A DNA stretch of 64,000 bases from Eopsaltria australis (lineage: Eukaryota; Chordata; Aves; Passeriformes; Petroicidae): assembly GCA_034509425.1 (NCBI GenBank), contig JAVTVJ010000795.1, positions 62,001 through 126,000 of the forward strand, in the 5' to 3' direction. Of the stretch, positions 1 to 12,235 are shown in pieces. How positions within the stretch are numbered: position 1 is the first letter of the stretch; each line of letters opens with the position of its first letter. A program made the position numbers and the translations under genes. The notes under the pieces are model-generated. The model was given only the letters and a program-made list of their open reading frames with translations, had not been told where the DNA came from and did not search any database.

Positions 1-3000
1 TTACTTCAGAAATCCAGGTTTCTGATCATAATAATGAATAATAATAAAAAAATTCTGTTGTAAATGCAAGTCATGTCTGTAAGGTACATCTTATGCACTG
101 AGCTTCTTTGCCAGGGATGTGAACCCCTCTGCTACTACAGAAAATACTGAAGGAAAAAGGCAGGAACTTCAAATATCTTTAAAGAGTACCTGCACAACTG
201 AGTTTATCACACAGCAGAGTTCCCTTTATAGCTAGTGCAGAGAAACAGATACTTGTAGGCATTAGACATCTGATCTCTTTTAGAATTTTTCTGCATCTGT
301 CTGTAACAGGAGCCTGGTCTAGAGCAGCAAGTCTGTAAACAGATGTCTACAACACCTACATCTAGAATTAGTCTAAATGGACTTTGTCATATACCAAGGA
401 ATCTAATGTCTTGTACCTTGTATACAGAGTTTAAATCAAATTTGGCACGAGAATTGGGTAAGCATCCTCATCCTTTTTAATGAGGTCATTAAAAAGAGAC
501 AAATCACAAATGTGCTTCCCTTAATGTATGTCAATGTGATTGCAAAACAAAGAGGCTTGCTTTTTGTTAGACAGCTGCAATAAACAGATGCCAAAATACA
601 TACAGAGACTGGATGGAAGAATCCTATTTCTGCAGCAGCACCCAAGCTATAAAATATAAATTACAGTTGGGATTTGCATTGTTCATCTCAATGGGCAAAG
701 TAAACCTGACTTGTTCTGAATTCAGGGCATTTAGCACACAACAAAGATCTTCTAGGCAGAACAAATGCAGTAAATCAAATATATCTGTCATTTATCACCT
801 CTTATGCATTTTCTTTACAAATCTTCTCTAGTCCAACAAGTGCCCTTTCCTGCACATCAGGTCATCTGTCCCACATATATGTATTTCATAGGTCAGACTT
901 CCTACATTTAAGTTCATGTCATATGTCCACAGGCTGGTCAGAGCAGATGCAAAATTCAAACAAGCTGTCAAAACCATCCTTTTACACCCTAGGCTAAATT
1001 CCTCTCTCATTAAAGGGGTACAGAATAGGTATAAATTAATCAGATCTAGTTCTTTAAAAATATTCAAATAAAAGACAAGGTAATTCACATTTGAATCAAA
1101 CACATATGCTTGCATTAATAAAAGACACAATAAAAACTACTCCAAAATTATGACAATTTTTTTTACAGCATAATTATTTCTGATGTAGGTAGGCTTTTTT
1201 CCCCACTTTCCAAAAATTCAACAGAATTTGCCATCATCTGCAACACAAAATGCAAGGAAATGCACATTAATATGAAAGTATCAAGAGGAGTGAATGAAAA
1301 GAGATTTTCTGTTGAGTATTTTTTCAATTCATTTTTTGTTGATGACACTTCTTTAAACTGTTTTGTTTACAGAATGATTGTGTGGTAAAACAATTGCACT
1401 CATGCATATCTGCATGACAGACTGAAAGATAGTTGCAATTGGAAGAATTTTGGATTTTTAAAGAAGAGGGAAACTTGTGCCTGTTTTTTAATAAAGCCAA
1501 ATACCATCTGTGGGTGGTGTTAAGATAGGAGTTTACAATTATTGTTATCTTACGTTGCTGTCCACAGTATGAACTTTCAGTTCTTACCAGAAATATCTCT
1601 CTGTAGAACAGAGTACTGCAGTAGTCTCTGGTTTCATACTATTTATTTTTTTCTGTCTGTCTTACAAGTTTTATCTCCTTGTCCATCCTGCAGGTGTGAA
1701 TACCATTCATATGGAATTGGCAGTGAAAGCAAAATATGTCAGTACCCTGGCACTTCTTCTGTGGAGGCAGAATTTCACTTGAAAGTAGCTTCTTCTCAGC
1801 TTCACAATGAGGTGTCCAATTTCACCGTGATTAAGTAGTCAGTGTTTTTAGCAGAGCAAGCAAATTGTTGGTGCACCTCTGCTGGACACTGCCCCTATCT
1901 TTTGTGTGAATCCAGCTAGCAATCAGAAATCTCGGGCTGCTTTCTGTCTGCAGCATAAACGTCTTGAGGTGAGTGTAGAAGTTGGTCTAGCATATTTCAT
2001 GGCGTGCATGGTTTGTCCAATGTCACACTTGGACCCAGAAGCACATTCCTGCTGCAGTATCTGTATTTTCTTTGTTAACTGTGTCACAGGTTTCCTTCCA
2101 TGGAAGATAATTTTTGAACCTAGACAGCTCCACCCTATCCCAGGCTCTACCTTGTTTTAGAGCAAAGCATCACACCTGAGTGCCAAAATGTCCCAGTCTG
2201 AGCTCCTGTTAAGTGGTCTCACATCCTCCCAGATACATGACTCAGAATATGCTGGCTCCTGTGATGAGACTTGAGCAAGATGAGACCTATCTGCGAGCCA
2301 GACTCCCAGGCAATCAAGCCAGCAGCAAGCCTGTTCCTGGATAAACACAGATTTTCCAGTGTGTTTTCCACAATGCAGAGAAACATGCACATTTCTCTCA
2401 AAAAGCAGAGGCTGTGTGGATGTCTCTGTGGTGAGGTAAAACTTGTGTTTCTCAGCAAGGGGGAAATGTCACTGATGTGGCAATGCAGACAATGGGGCCC
2501 AGGGTAGCAGCTCTGCACTGTGCTGAGAGCACACAGCAGCTACCAAGAGCCAGCCTGGGCATCTCTGACAGCACTGCAGGATGTGATGTGAAAGATAGAG
2601 TCTGTCTGGGTTCAATAGGGATCCCTTTTTCACTGCTCTGCCCTATCACTTACCACAAAACAAACTGCCATCAATTCTCACTCTTCTGCACAGCCCTTTC
2701 CCACAGACTACAAGATCCTTTTTATTTTGTATCATATTTCAAACTCTGGAGGAATATTTACTTTTGTGAAAATAAAACTAGGACTAGAATTTTTCTGTCT
2801 TGTTCACAGTTACTTTTCAGTTTCTATAAATTTTTATTTTTCAACATAGTGCACTCCAATGAATTAAAATAATTCAGTTTTCATGGAGTATTATGGATAC
2901 TTAAACCTCACTAAATTAGATTTTAATCATATTTTTCCTGTATTCTTTATCTAAAAATCTACTATCCAAGGTATAACTTTAAACTCTAGTACAATACTTA

Positions 3001-4760
3001 ATTGAGAATAATAGGTAGCAAAAAAAAAAGGTTTGAAGTAACTAGGACCCAGGATTCTGTTCATAAGAGTATGCCCTCACACTCTACCTCCAGCATGCTA
3101 CCTGAGATGACATGTGGCTTGTAGAAGAATCAGAAAGCCTATAAAATCAGGGCTGTATTTATCAGGTCACTCAGGCAATGGTTTTCCACAACCCATGAAC
3201 AAGACATATTCAATACTGCAGAACTCCTACAGGCTACTTCTGCACTACAAGAAAATTCACCCAGAGTGCCATTCCACATAAATTCCATAAAAGAACATAA
3301 AATTTATGCAACAAAAATAGAAGTATTTACAGAGACCTGGAGACAAGTGTCTATTCAAACATTGGATGGCTGGAAATGAAAGCTCAAAGGATTTAAGAGT
3401 CATAAAAAAAGCATATAAGCAGCAGAAAGTTATGGCTTGTAGAATGACTTCTGTGCACTGTGTTTTACAATGGCATTTTGATTATTTGATGCTTCACAAA
3501 AAGAGTTTGCTTTGTTAAATTCTTTCTTCCTGACTGGAATATTTTAATTTTGTACAGCCTAAAATGAAACAAGTGGGTGATAATTTGTTTTTTTAGGGAG
3601 AGAAGCTTCCATGGGGAAAATTATGGAGAAAGATCCAACCAATAACTTACCATCTCTCCTGTTATAACAGGAAAATTGATTTGTTGAATTCTCAGTTACC
3701 AGAGAGAAACAGAGCACCAGGGAGAGGACAGCTGCTAAAATGGGCTGGAAATATCAGTACAGCAAATGAAATGCACTGGATTTAAGGCCTGGGAATATTC
3801 CACCAGTTTTGTGAGATGCCTTCTTATTTTCATTTTTGCAAGCAGTCATAGTCTCTTCAAGTCTATTAAGTTATTGATCTCGTCTCTACCAGTCTCCTTT
3901 GCTAGACAGAGGCAAAAGGAAAGCACCATTTAGATACCTATTTTGGAAAGTTGGAGTATAAAACAGACAACCACTGTCTAGACAGCCTAAGTAATTCTAT
4001 GATCAGTCTTCAAAAGTCAAACCGTGTGACTTTCCAAATGCTGCCACTGCCAAGCGTGCAACAGCACGGATTAAACCAGAGCTGTGAAGATGAACCTTTC
4101 TTGTAACTCAAGTGCACCAAGGATGTTTTTCAAAGTATTTTATAGTTGCAGATAAAAGTAAAATTTTGGAAAGTTGGGTAAAACTATCAAGGCCTTCAAA
4201 TTTCATACATAATCCCAAAAAGAACAGTGACAGCATTTATGTTCATAGAGGATGATGTTCATACCTGAGAATCCAAACAGAATATACTGAAGCAGAATGA
4301 ATGGGAAATGTCAACCCTCACATGGGCACGCACACACACACACAAAATGTTTTCACCAACCTCCCTACTCTTAAGGTGAGAAGCTGCTCTACCCCCTTGT
4401 AAATGTAATTCTGTCATAGAAATTGCCAGCTGACATCCAGCAATTTTTTAATCTCTTTGTTCAGGGCCATTATGCTTTTTCTCCAGGATGGAAAAGCTCA
4501 CCTAGGGAAAGGGCACCAAACATAGCATGCCCCAGTCTGTTGGGAGAGACTGCAAAAAGCATTAAAGGCTTTTTCCGTGGATCTGAGACTAAGTAAGGCT
4601 ACATGAAGTACCTCATGGGTTTATGTGTCACCCCAAGTCTTGCTCTTTAGACAGCAGTGGTCTGGTAGGAAGCTAACAAAGGGTGTGATGGACTGGAGGC
4701 AAGTTTTCCTGGTTAAATATTGGAGACTTTATGGAATTGAAAGTAACAGGAAAATGGGGT
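1..4760. other. Unique AT-rich noncoding stretch, no gene
   Basis: No host gene, RNA gene or clear repeat is visible. The longest open frame is 131 codons (2477-2872, plus); it has no recognisable domain, and several overlapping open frames on both strands in 2157-2650 look like chance openings in a slightly GC-richer patch. A short (CA)7 run lies at 4331-4344. Old, unrecognised repeats cannot be excluded by eye. Confidence 0.6.
4756..4760. repeat. Target-site duplication, left copy
   Basis: The five bases TGGGG directly precede the LTR. They are repeated exactly at 5345-5349, directly after the LTR. A 5-bp duplication is the size expected for ERVL-type integration. Confidence 0.75.
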
Positions 4761-5344
4761 GTTGTGATATAAACCCAGAAGGCAACTAAGTAACACACAG
4801 CCACTTGCTTACTCCTTCCCCTTACCACGATAGGATGGGGAGGAGAACTGGAAATAAAAAAAAAAATTAAGCATGTGAGTAAGAACAGTTTAATAACTGA
4901 AATAAAGTAAACTTAAGTATAATAACCATAGCAATAATAATTGCAAACAAAAGGAGAAAGAGAGAGGAATAAAACCCAAGAGAAACAAGTGAGGCACAGT
5001 GTAATTACTCACCACACACTCACCTATGCTCATCCCATCCCCGGGCAGCAATTGACCCCTCCCAGCCAATTCCCCCCAGATGAAATACTGGGAATGACCT
5101 GCTATGGTATGGAGCATCCTTTGGAGTAGTTTGGGTCACCTGTCCTGGCCATGCTCCCTCCTGGCTTTCTGTGCACGTGCTCATGGGCAGATCATGAGAC
5201 ACTGAAAAGTCCTTAAGAGCAAACCCTGCTCAGCAGCAACTAAAATTTCAACATGTTACCAACATTATTCTTATACTGAATTCAAAACACAACACTGCAC
5301 TAGCTGCTAAGAAAATGAACAGTATAGCAGATGAAATCAGGGCC
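4761..5344 (-). mobile_element. Solo LTR of an avian ERVL-type endogenous retrovirus
   Basis: Read on the plus strand, the left edge (tgttgtgatataaaccc, then a stretch like the family's 'gcaactaagcaccacgcagcc') and the right part (aacactgcactagctgctaa, then a degraded copy of the family's terminal 'gaaaccaggaca') match the avian ERVL LTR as I remember it, in reverse orientation. The middle also fits: the 'agaacagtttaataactgaa' block, an AT-rich AATAAT run, 'aataaaacccaagagaaaca', and 'agtttgggtcacctgtcctgg'. The length is 584 bp and exact TGGGG copies flank it. No internal gag, pol or env sequence is attached, so it is a solo LTR formed by recombination between two LTRs. The promoter region that is normally TATA-like (near 5080-5090) is mutated. 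The family name rests on memory, not a database search. Confidence 0.88.
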
Positions 5345-5349
5345 TGGGG
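5345..5349. repeat. Target-site duplication, right copy
   Basis: TGGGG, identical to 4756-4760 on the other side of the LTR. Confidence 0.75.
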
Positions 5350-5990
5350 CACTGTGACCACTGCTGTACTGTACTTGGTGGTTTTATTACGAAATTATTT
5401 GGAAATATGAGAGTGTTAGCATGTATTACAGTAATCTGTACTTTGCTTTGTGTAGATGCTTCCTCATCTCCCTCTCTTCCCTTTCTCCAGTGTCCTCAGC
5501 TTGACCGTCTGCTGCAGTGGAGCTGTACTTTGTCTGCTCTAAGGGACTTTACCCTGGTGTGCAGGTTTTCTCTGCTCAGCTGGGGGCTCACACACTAAAC
5601 CTTCATTTCTAATAGCACACATGAGAAAAGGAAAAACTTATTTCTGGCTCTGTTTCCTGAAGACTCGAGGCTTTGCCCTATTGCTATCCTCAAGATATGA
5701 AAAATCAGTAAATCCTATGCTGAATATCAAAATTTCTTCAAAATAGTTTTATACTTTTCCCTAAGCTTCTCAAGGAAGTGAAAATACCATGTGCCTGCCC
5801 TTTTCCCTGTAAGCCTCTCAGTATCTTTCCCTTTTAACTGCTGAAGTCATTAGCCAATTCCAGCAAACCTTCCAGAGGAGCACAGTCACAAAGGAAATAC
5901 TGTCCTGAGCACAGACAGCAGAATAGAGACAGCAGCACAAATTGGTGCCTCATCTAACATAAATTTTGCCCCCCAAATTCAATAATTATC

Positions 5991-6011
5991 TTTTTTTTTT
6001 TTTTTTTTTTT
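5991..6011. repeat. Poly(T) tract (21 T)
   Basis: An uninterrupted run of 21 T. On the minus strand it is poly(A), so it could mark the tail of a retrocopy lying to its right, but I recognise no gene in 6012-6260. Confidence 0.9.
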
Positions 6012-6079
6012 GCCCTGGTGGCAGCTTAGCAAATACACACTAGCCAGCAAATATACACAGCTGAGCAGCACAGTTACAG

Positions 6080-6101
6080 CCTGGAAGCACCCTGGAAGCA
6101 C
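6080..6101. repeat. 11-bp perfect tandem duplication
   Basis: Two adjacent exact copies of CCTGGAAGCAC. Confidence 0.9.
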
Positions 6102-9100
6102 CAACATCCTCAGGGCCTTTCCCAAATGGTGATTGGAGAGCAGAAGAGTCTGCAGAGGCAAGGGACAACACAGGGGAACTGGCTGGATTGCAAGAAGGCA
6201 GAAACATTCACATTTGAGGGTAGGGACAAGGTGTCTACAGTGTGTAGAGAGAGGATAAAGGACATACATCCATAGATGTTTTATTTTAATGCCATTGTTC
6301 ACAGCACTGATGTTCTGGAGCAGCTCCATAAATTCTGCCCTCTGATAATCTTAATATACCCTTTCTCTTACGATAGTGTTTTAGTAGTAAATGCTGCCTC
6401 CGTGTGTAACCTCTGTCTAGCTTTTATTTCAACTTCTTTGGCTCAAAGTCTACACTAATTTTGTTTATCCAAAATCTATCTCATTCTGACCCATTTTTAT
6501 TTCTTCTTTGCACACCAGTTCTTGATGCCTGTCTGGAAATCAGAACATTCAAAAAGTTTCTGAATTTGACAAAACACAATACCTTGCTCTTTTCTTTTTA
6601 AACCACAGCTGCTTTTTTCATTATTTAAATTAATTGTAAGGTCGTAACAATTGTTACCCTCTCTAAATGAGAACAGAACATAGAATTATCTGGAAAATAC
6701 CCTGATAATTAAGCTCTATCTTATCTTCCCAGCAAGTAAAAGGGCTTATAATTTGTTGAAAAACAAGTGTCAACTCCTTCAGTAATGTTAACTCCTTGGT
6801 AATGTGGAAAAACTTGGAAAACACTATCATTAAGTAGCAACTGTTCTTAATTATGAATATTCTGCTGAAGGGGAAAGAAAAACACATCATTTTAGATATA
6901 GATTCATCCTTATGCTCTTTTTTAGCAAGGATCATGGCTCTGAGGGTGACCATTTTGTTTGAGACTGTAGTCTAAATAAGCTGGAAAAGGAAATTCATCC
7001 CATCAAGCTACCAGCAAGCCCTGCTTTGCTCCATCATATATTGCTCATATCTTCTATACAAGGACAAGAGATATTGGTGAATCCCATCTGGCAAGTAGAA
7101 ATAATCGTAACTAAGCTTTATCTAAATGAAGACAATTTTATACCTCATTTAAAGGTAAATCATCTAAAGAGCAGTCCTGAAACTGTCAAAGGGGTATTAA
7201 TGAATTTTAATTCCTGTTAGATTTCTTTCTGCCAGTGAAGGTTAGATTTTGTCTCCTTTCTAGGAATTCACTGTCAAAACAGTCTGGCATAGAAGAAGAT
7301 GAACAATTAGTTTCTTGGATTACAGCAGAGTTTCAGTATCTTATTAACTGCATTAAAGGGCAGGGTGGAAGATTTCTTTGACATCACTTTTGGAAACACC
7401 ATCTCATTAGGGATGCTGAAATCCCTGCTCTGTTTGTCACATTATAGAAACAGCAGAGGTCAGGTGCTTGCTCCATTTGAAGCTCTGTTGGCATTTCTGT
7501 GGCAAGGAGATGTGGAGTTTAAGACTATGTGTTTTGTAAAGACCTGGTATGTCATCAATCTGATATTTTAATTAGGAGAAACTCATCCTATTCTTTGTTA
7601 AAACACTCATTTGATTTTCTTTTGGCCATACACTTAGGAGTTATAGCCTTTCCTTTGGGTATATTTATAATTTTCAATTAAAAAAATCACATTTCAGTGC
7701 AAGGAACAAATTTACCTGGAGTTTTTAATAGCTTTAAAAATGTCTTGATATAGAATGATAAAAACGTTGTGATAGTCTAAAATTCTTAAATATTTAAGCT
7801 TCTGCTTTATTTTTCACTCACAGTCAGAACTAACAAATTCAGATTACTAGTTCAGAAGATGTTATTTTCTTTGCCATTTAGGAAGTGTCCATGTTTCACA
7901 GAAATCAAATATTATATAATAATATCAAAATATAATATTCTTGAACATTTTACATGACTAAAAATGGAATTAAAATAAACAAGCCATCATCTTCTGTAAC
8001 TATTGCGTTAAAAATTGAAGCAAATCTTAAATTTTTCAGTAGGGGCAAAAGAATCATGCAGTAAAAATAGAGCCTTGCAGAATTATAATTCTCATTAATA
8101 TTTTTTCTAAGCTGCTGGCATGTCTCTCCCTTTTTCCAACAATATCCATTATTTTGCTAATAAATGGAGAAGGATTCCTCATTTATTAACCATAAACTCA
8201 TAATAAAGACGTCAGCCATGTCTTCTCTCAATATTAGCTAGAAACAAATTAGCACAATTAAAAAAGCAAGTGTATTTCTTAACTGAAAGGCCATTTGCTT
8301 ACTTTGCATCATTTTTATCTGAAGAATATGTTAACCACACTTAAGAAGCTGAGCTGTGTTAAAACTTTCCCTCATTCTGCTTCATTTATTTTACTGGTAT
8401 TTTGACAAGCTGAGAATAGCACCTGTGTTTGAAACAAAGTGGTGCAAAAGAATTGCTACAAATACTAATTAACTTTTTCCTAAAATTCTGTGACCAAGAT
8501 GTTGGAAAATGGGTGAGTGGGACCATACATGACTTGCATATGGTCTCAAAATCTGGTAGTGGTACACCTGGAGCTCCACAGCTGCATCACAGGCCTCCTG
8601 CTTGTCCTTTGACATTCACCTGTCTTAAGGAGCTGAATATTTTAGCAGTGAATGGAAATAACAATTTTGGAAGTGCACAATTCCCATTTATATGTTAGAT
8701 CCCTGAAGGACACTGGAGATTATTTCTGGGCCTAGCTTTTTAGAAAGATTAGTCAACTATTGCAAAAACACAGAACTAAACCTGGACTCTGAACTTTCTT
8801 GACAAACTTTTAATAAATTCATATTGCATGTTCAATTATCCAGTGGTAGTGGATGAGCTCATTAAAGGAGACAGGATTGGTGGCAGCCTGGGCTGCCCTG
8901 GTTTAGTTTGTGATCTCAAGGACCAAATGCCTGTGAGGCTAAAGGGAATTTCATAGTATATATTTCAGTCCTAAAAATTAGTTCATGTATGATTTTGAAT
9001 GTGAAAACTGTAAGAATAGCAGCAAAGAATAGTCAACCATACAATGCCATTTTATGACTGAAAGCTGAAAAAGCTTCATCTTGATTCATAATTCAGCAGA

Positions 9101-9315
9101 ATTATGAACATAATAAACACCTTAGAAAGCAGTTGTAGACACACCTTTCCTTGCTTAGAAAAAAAAGTACTTGTCACTCTTCTTGCTTTCTTAGTGTTTC
9201 TTGGATCTCTTGATAGCTTTTCATACGGAGAAATCTGAGCATTTTTATGAATATTGTCAGAAAGGTACCTGTACAAACCTAACATTCCATTGCTTAACTT
9301 CATTCTGCGTAAACT

Positions 9316-9358
9316 CAAAAAACAAACAAAACAAAACAAAACAAAACAAACAAACAAG
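9316..9358. repeat. (AAAAC)n / (AAAC)n simple repeat
   Basis: A-rich low-complexity run made mainly of AAAAC units grading into AAAC at both ends. It reads as TTTTG on the minus strand. Confidence 0.9.
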
Positions 9359-9780
9359 CAAAGCTCCTCACTTGGACTAATCTATCTATGGAGGCTGCAT
9401 GTGCCATTAGACAGAGTGACTCTTCTTTGCATACAGAAGGAAAGAATTGTTATCTGGGCTTTAGCTGCACGTTTACTCTTGTTGATCATGAAGGTGTTGG
9501 TAATAAGCTTAGAAATATTATCCTTTGCTTTCAGATCTCTGGTTCAGTGTTCATTCTGCTTCTCAGGTAACCCATCTTCCTCCTCCTGCACCGCTGGTCA
9601 CCAAGCTGCCCTATGTTAATTCCTGAGTGAATAAATATTGAGGTAACTGAGAGAAAGAGTTTATTTCATAGCTCCAGTTGTTTAAAACACGTTTTTCAAG
9701 CCACAGCAAGCTCAATATTGCCATGCCTTTCAAGAGGTGAGGAGCCCTGCCCTCTGACTCACAAAGTTTAGATACCCACA

Positions 9781-9827
9781 TTCATATATAGATAGAGTTC
9801 TATTCATATATAGAGAAGTGAGTTCTA
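9781..9827. repeat. Imperfect tandem duplication, 22 and 25 bp
   Basis: Both copies begin ttcatatatag and end gagttcta; the second has three extra bases in the middle. This is typical of replication slippage. Confidence 0.85.
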
Positions 9828-10592
9828 AAACAAATTTAACTTACAATAGCCTTCAAACCATTATTTTCTCTCTCCTGCTGAAGCCACAGTGTCTTTGCAG
9901 TTATGTCAGGCTACAGGTTGTGGCCAGCAAGAAGTGAAGAAAAGCACAGGAAATCTGCCAGCCACAGAAGTTTTGCAGGCACTTTGTCCTCAACAGGAGC
10001 CTCTGACTTTGTTCAACTGCTTAAACTATTACGCATGTAGAGGTAAACTGGCTTAGAGCTCAGCCAATTTAGCACTTCAGCACTTCAAATTTTATATGCA
10101 TAAAAATGCCTAAAGGCTGTAGGAGAGCTGTAAGTCACTTTGCCTCTGCAACCGTGAAACCTTAAGAAGCTCAAGAGGGCAAAGCACTATCACTCCTTGC
10201 TAGTTTAAACCTCCTTGCACAGAGCTCCCAGGAAAAAGTTTCTCTGGGCTTAAGGCAGCCAGGATTCCCCTGACAGCACTGAATTCTTCCAATACAGAAG
10301 CAGAGCTGGCTGAAACAGTCACCCCATTAAATGCTGGTGTACTTTTAACCACTTCATCGTTATTACAAGTGCCAAGTGCTGCACTGTAAGATCCATGAAA
10401 ATGCCTCTCTCCCACACATTTCCTAAAGGGCAAGGAAATGTAATGCTTCTGGAAGCTGGCTGGCCAATGCAGATTTCCATTTCCATCTTATCATATTTTC
10501 TATGAAAATTAATACAAAATTCACTTTTCCTCTGGCTGTCACACATGAGTTTTCTAAGCCATATTCTCAGAGATTGTTAGTGATAGAAACGC

Positions 10593-10630
10593 ATTTTTAT
10601 GCATTTCATATGCCCTCTATGCATAAAAAT
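10593..10630. repeat. 12-bp perfect inverted repeat, 14-base loop
   Basis: ATTTTTATGCAT at 10593-10604 pairs with ATGCATAAAAAT at 10619-10630. The same ATGCATAAAAAT 12-mer also occurs once near 10096-10107. Confidence 0.8.
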
Positions 10631-12202
10631 CTCATTTTTATGTCCAGAATTACATCTACCATCTTTACAAATTTAATTCCATCAAAAGCATTTGATGTCA
10701 GCATGGCCTGGCATGGTTATACAACAGTGTAAGTGGAAGAAGATTACAAGCAAACCACCACACACACAGCATATCCACCCCTCTGCCCAGGAACTTGGAT
10801 AAACTTGTTATGCAAAAGGTGCAAGCTTTTACCAGGGACAAACAAGAACTGGCACTCAGACCAGCTCACCTAAGCATCCTCTGGCACAGTCCTTCCACTG
10901 CCTCCAGCTCAGTCTACAAGCCTTTCCCAAAGAGGGAATATAATCCTCAGATGTAAATTATCTTAATCATATATAAAACCACTTTTGAAAGCTCAGGCCA
11001 CTTCATTGTAACTTTGATGTGTTTTGACTCATAGGTAACACTACAGCCATAACTACCAGGCCTTTTTCTGCATAAGATTATACACTGGTTAATCCAGTGT
11101 TCTGTGCAGTGTTTGCAGTTTCCTCGTGTAGCAAGCCTTGAGATAACATAAACAGTCACTAATAATGAGCTGTACCATGGATGAGGAGGTTTTTGTTGCT
11201 GAAATTTGAACAGAACTTTGAAGTGCGTCTTTCAAAATGAATGCATAACCAAATGTTATCCAATAAAACTGCAGCAAAGTTGTAGCTGGATAGGGACAAC
11301 TATCCATCAAAAAATGTGGCCTGCAGGTGTATCACAGGTTGCTGGTTCCCCATGAACTGAACCACAAACAAGGGCAGAGAGGGCGAATAAAATCAGGATA
11401 CAAAATAGCTTCTTTCTACATTAAGGTAACATTTCACAACAGTCTTGAAAATGTCTCCGCTGTATTTATAAACATCCAGCATTCCCACTGCTAGGTAAAT
11501 TTTTCAGAACTTTACTCAACTTGAAGATTTAAGACCAGGGATTTTTACCATTTTAATGTATGCATCTCTGCTCTGTCAGCAAGAGCTGATTCTTCTCAAG
11601 CATTTCATCTGCTGTTTCATTACTGAAAAATATCTTTGTGGAATCACAAGATTCAGTATGAAGTTTTACAGAAGTTTTGCAGGCAGGTAAGCACACACAG
11701 TCTTAACTGAGAGTTATTTTTACCTGGTGTCAGCTGCTAATAGAAGATCTTGAGCTCTATGGATTTGCACTTATGAAATAAGTAAGATTCATATTGACTG
11801 TTTTATATATTCATAGCTTGTAACATCAGAGAGGACAAAAACCTAGTGAGTAACAGTATATGTTTCAGAGTAGTTAATGCCATATGAACCACTACTCAAA
11901 TTCCATATTAAACATTTAAAAAATAGGCATGTAAAAAACTCCTTTTTCTTTTAAATCACACCAACACAATGCAGCATTCCTGTCTTGAATAATGAAAGGC
12001 AGTCAGTAAAAAGGTGCCACTTGCATTCTATCAATGTTTAAGAAATTTCTTCCAGAATAAATTCCTCACCGTGTGCCGTTTTACAAAAAAAATGAACACA
12101 AAGTAATGTCTAGACAGACTATAATCTCTAGGATAAATAAAAGAAAAAAACCATACAATCATGCTAGTAGGCAATAAATCAGAGGATAAGGCAACAGGTA
12201 TT

Positions 12203-12235
12203 TATTCTGGTCTTATTCTGGTCTTATTCTGGTCT
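12203..12235. repeat. 11-bp unit, three perfect tandem copies
   Basis: Three exact copies of TATTCTGGTCT at 12203-12213, 12214-12224 and 12225-12235. A short minisatellite seed that may vary in copy number. Confidence 0.95.

Larger units (their letters stand above)
5350..9315. other. Unique AT-rich noncoding stretch, no gene
   Basis: No gene is supported. The open frames here (116 codons or less) lack known domains; the 116-codon minus frame at 5979-6329 reads through the poly(T) tract as polylysine. The stretch around 7560-8400 is very AT-rich, with short homopolymer and TAAT-type runs. Confidence 0.6.

Noticed and set aside
12203..12235. CRISPR-like spacing of repeats
   Set aside because: The copies are directly adjacent without spacers, and the DNA is vertebrate.
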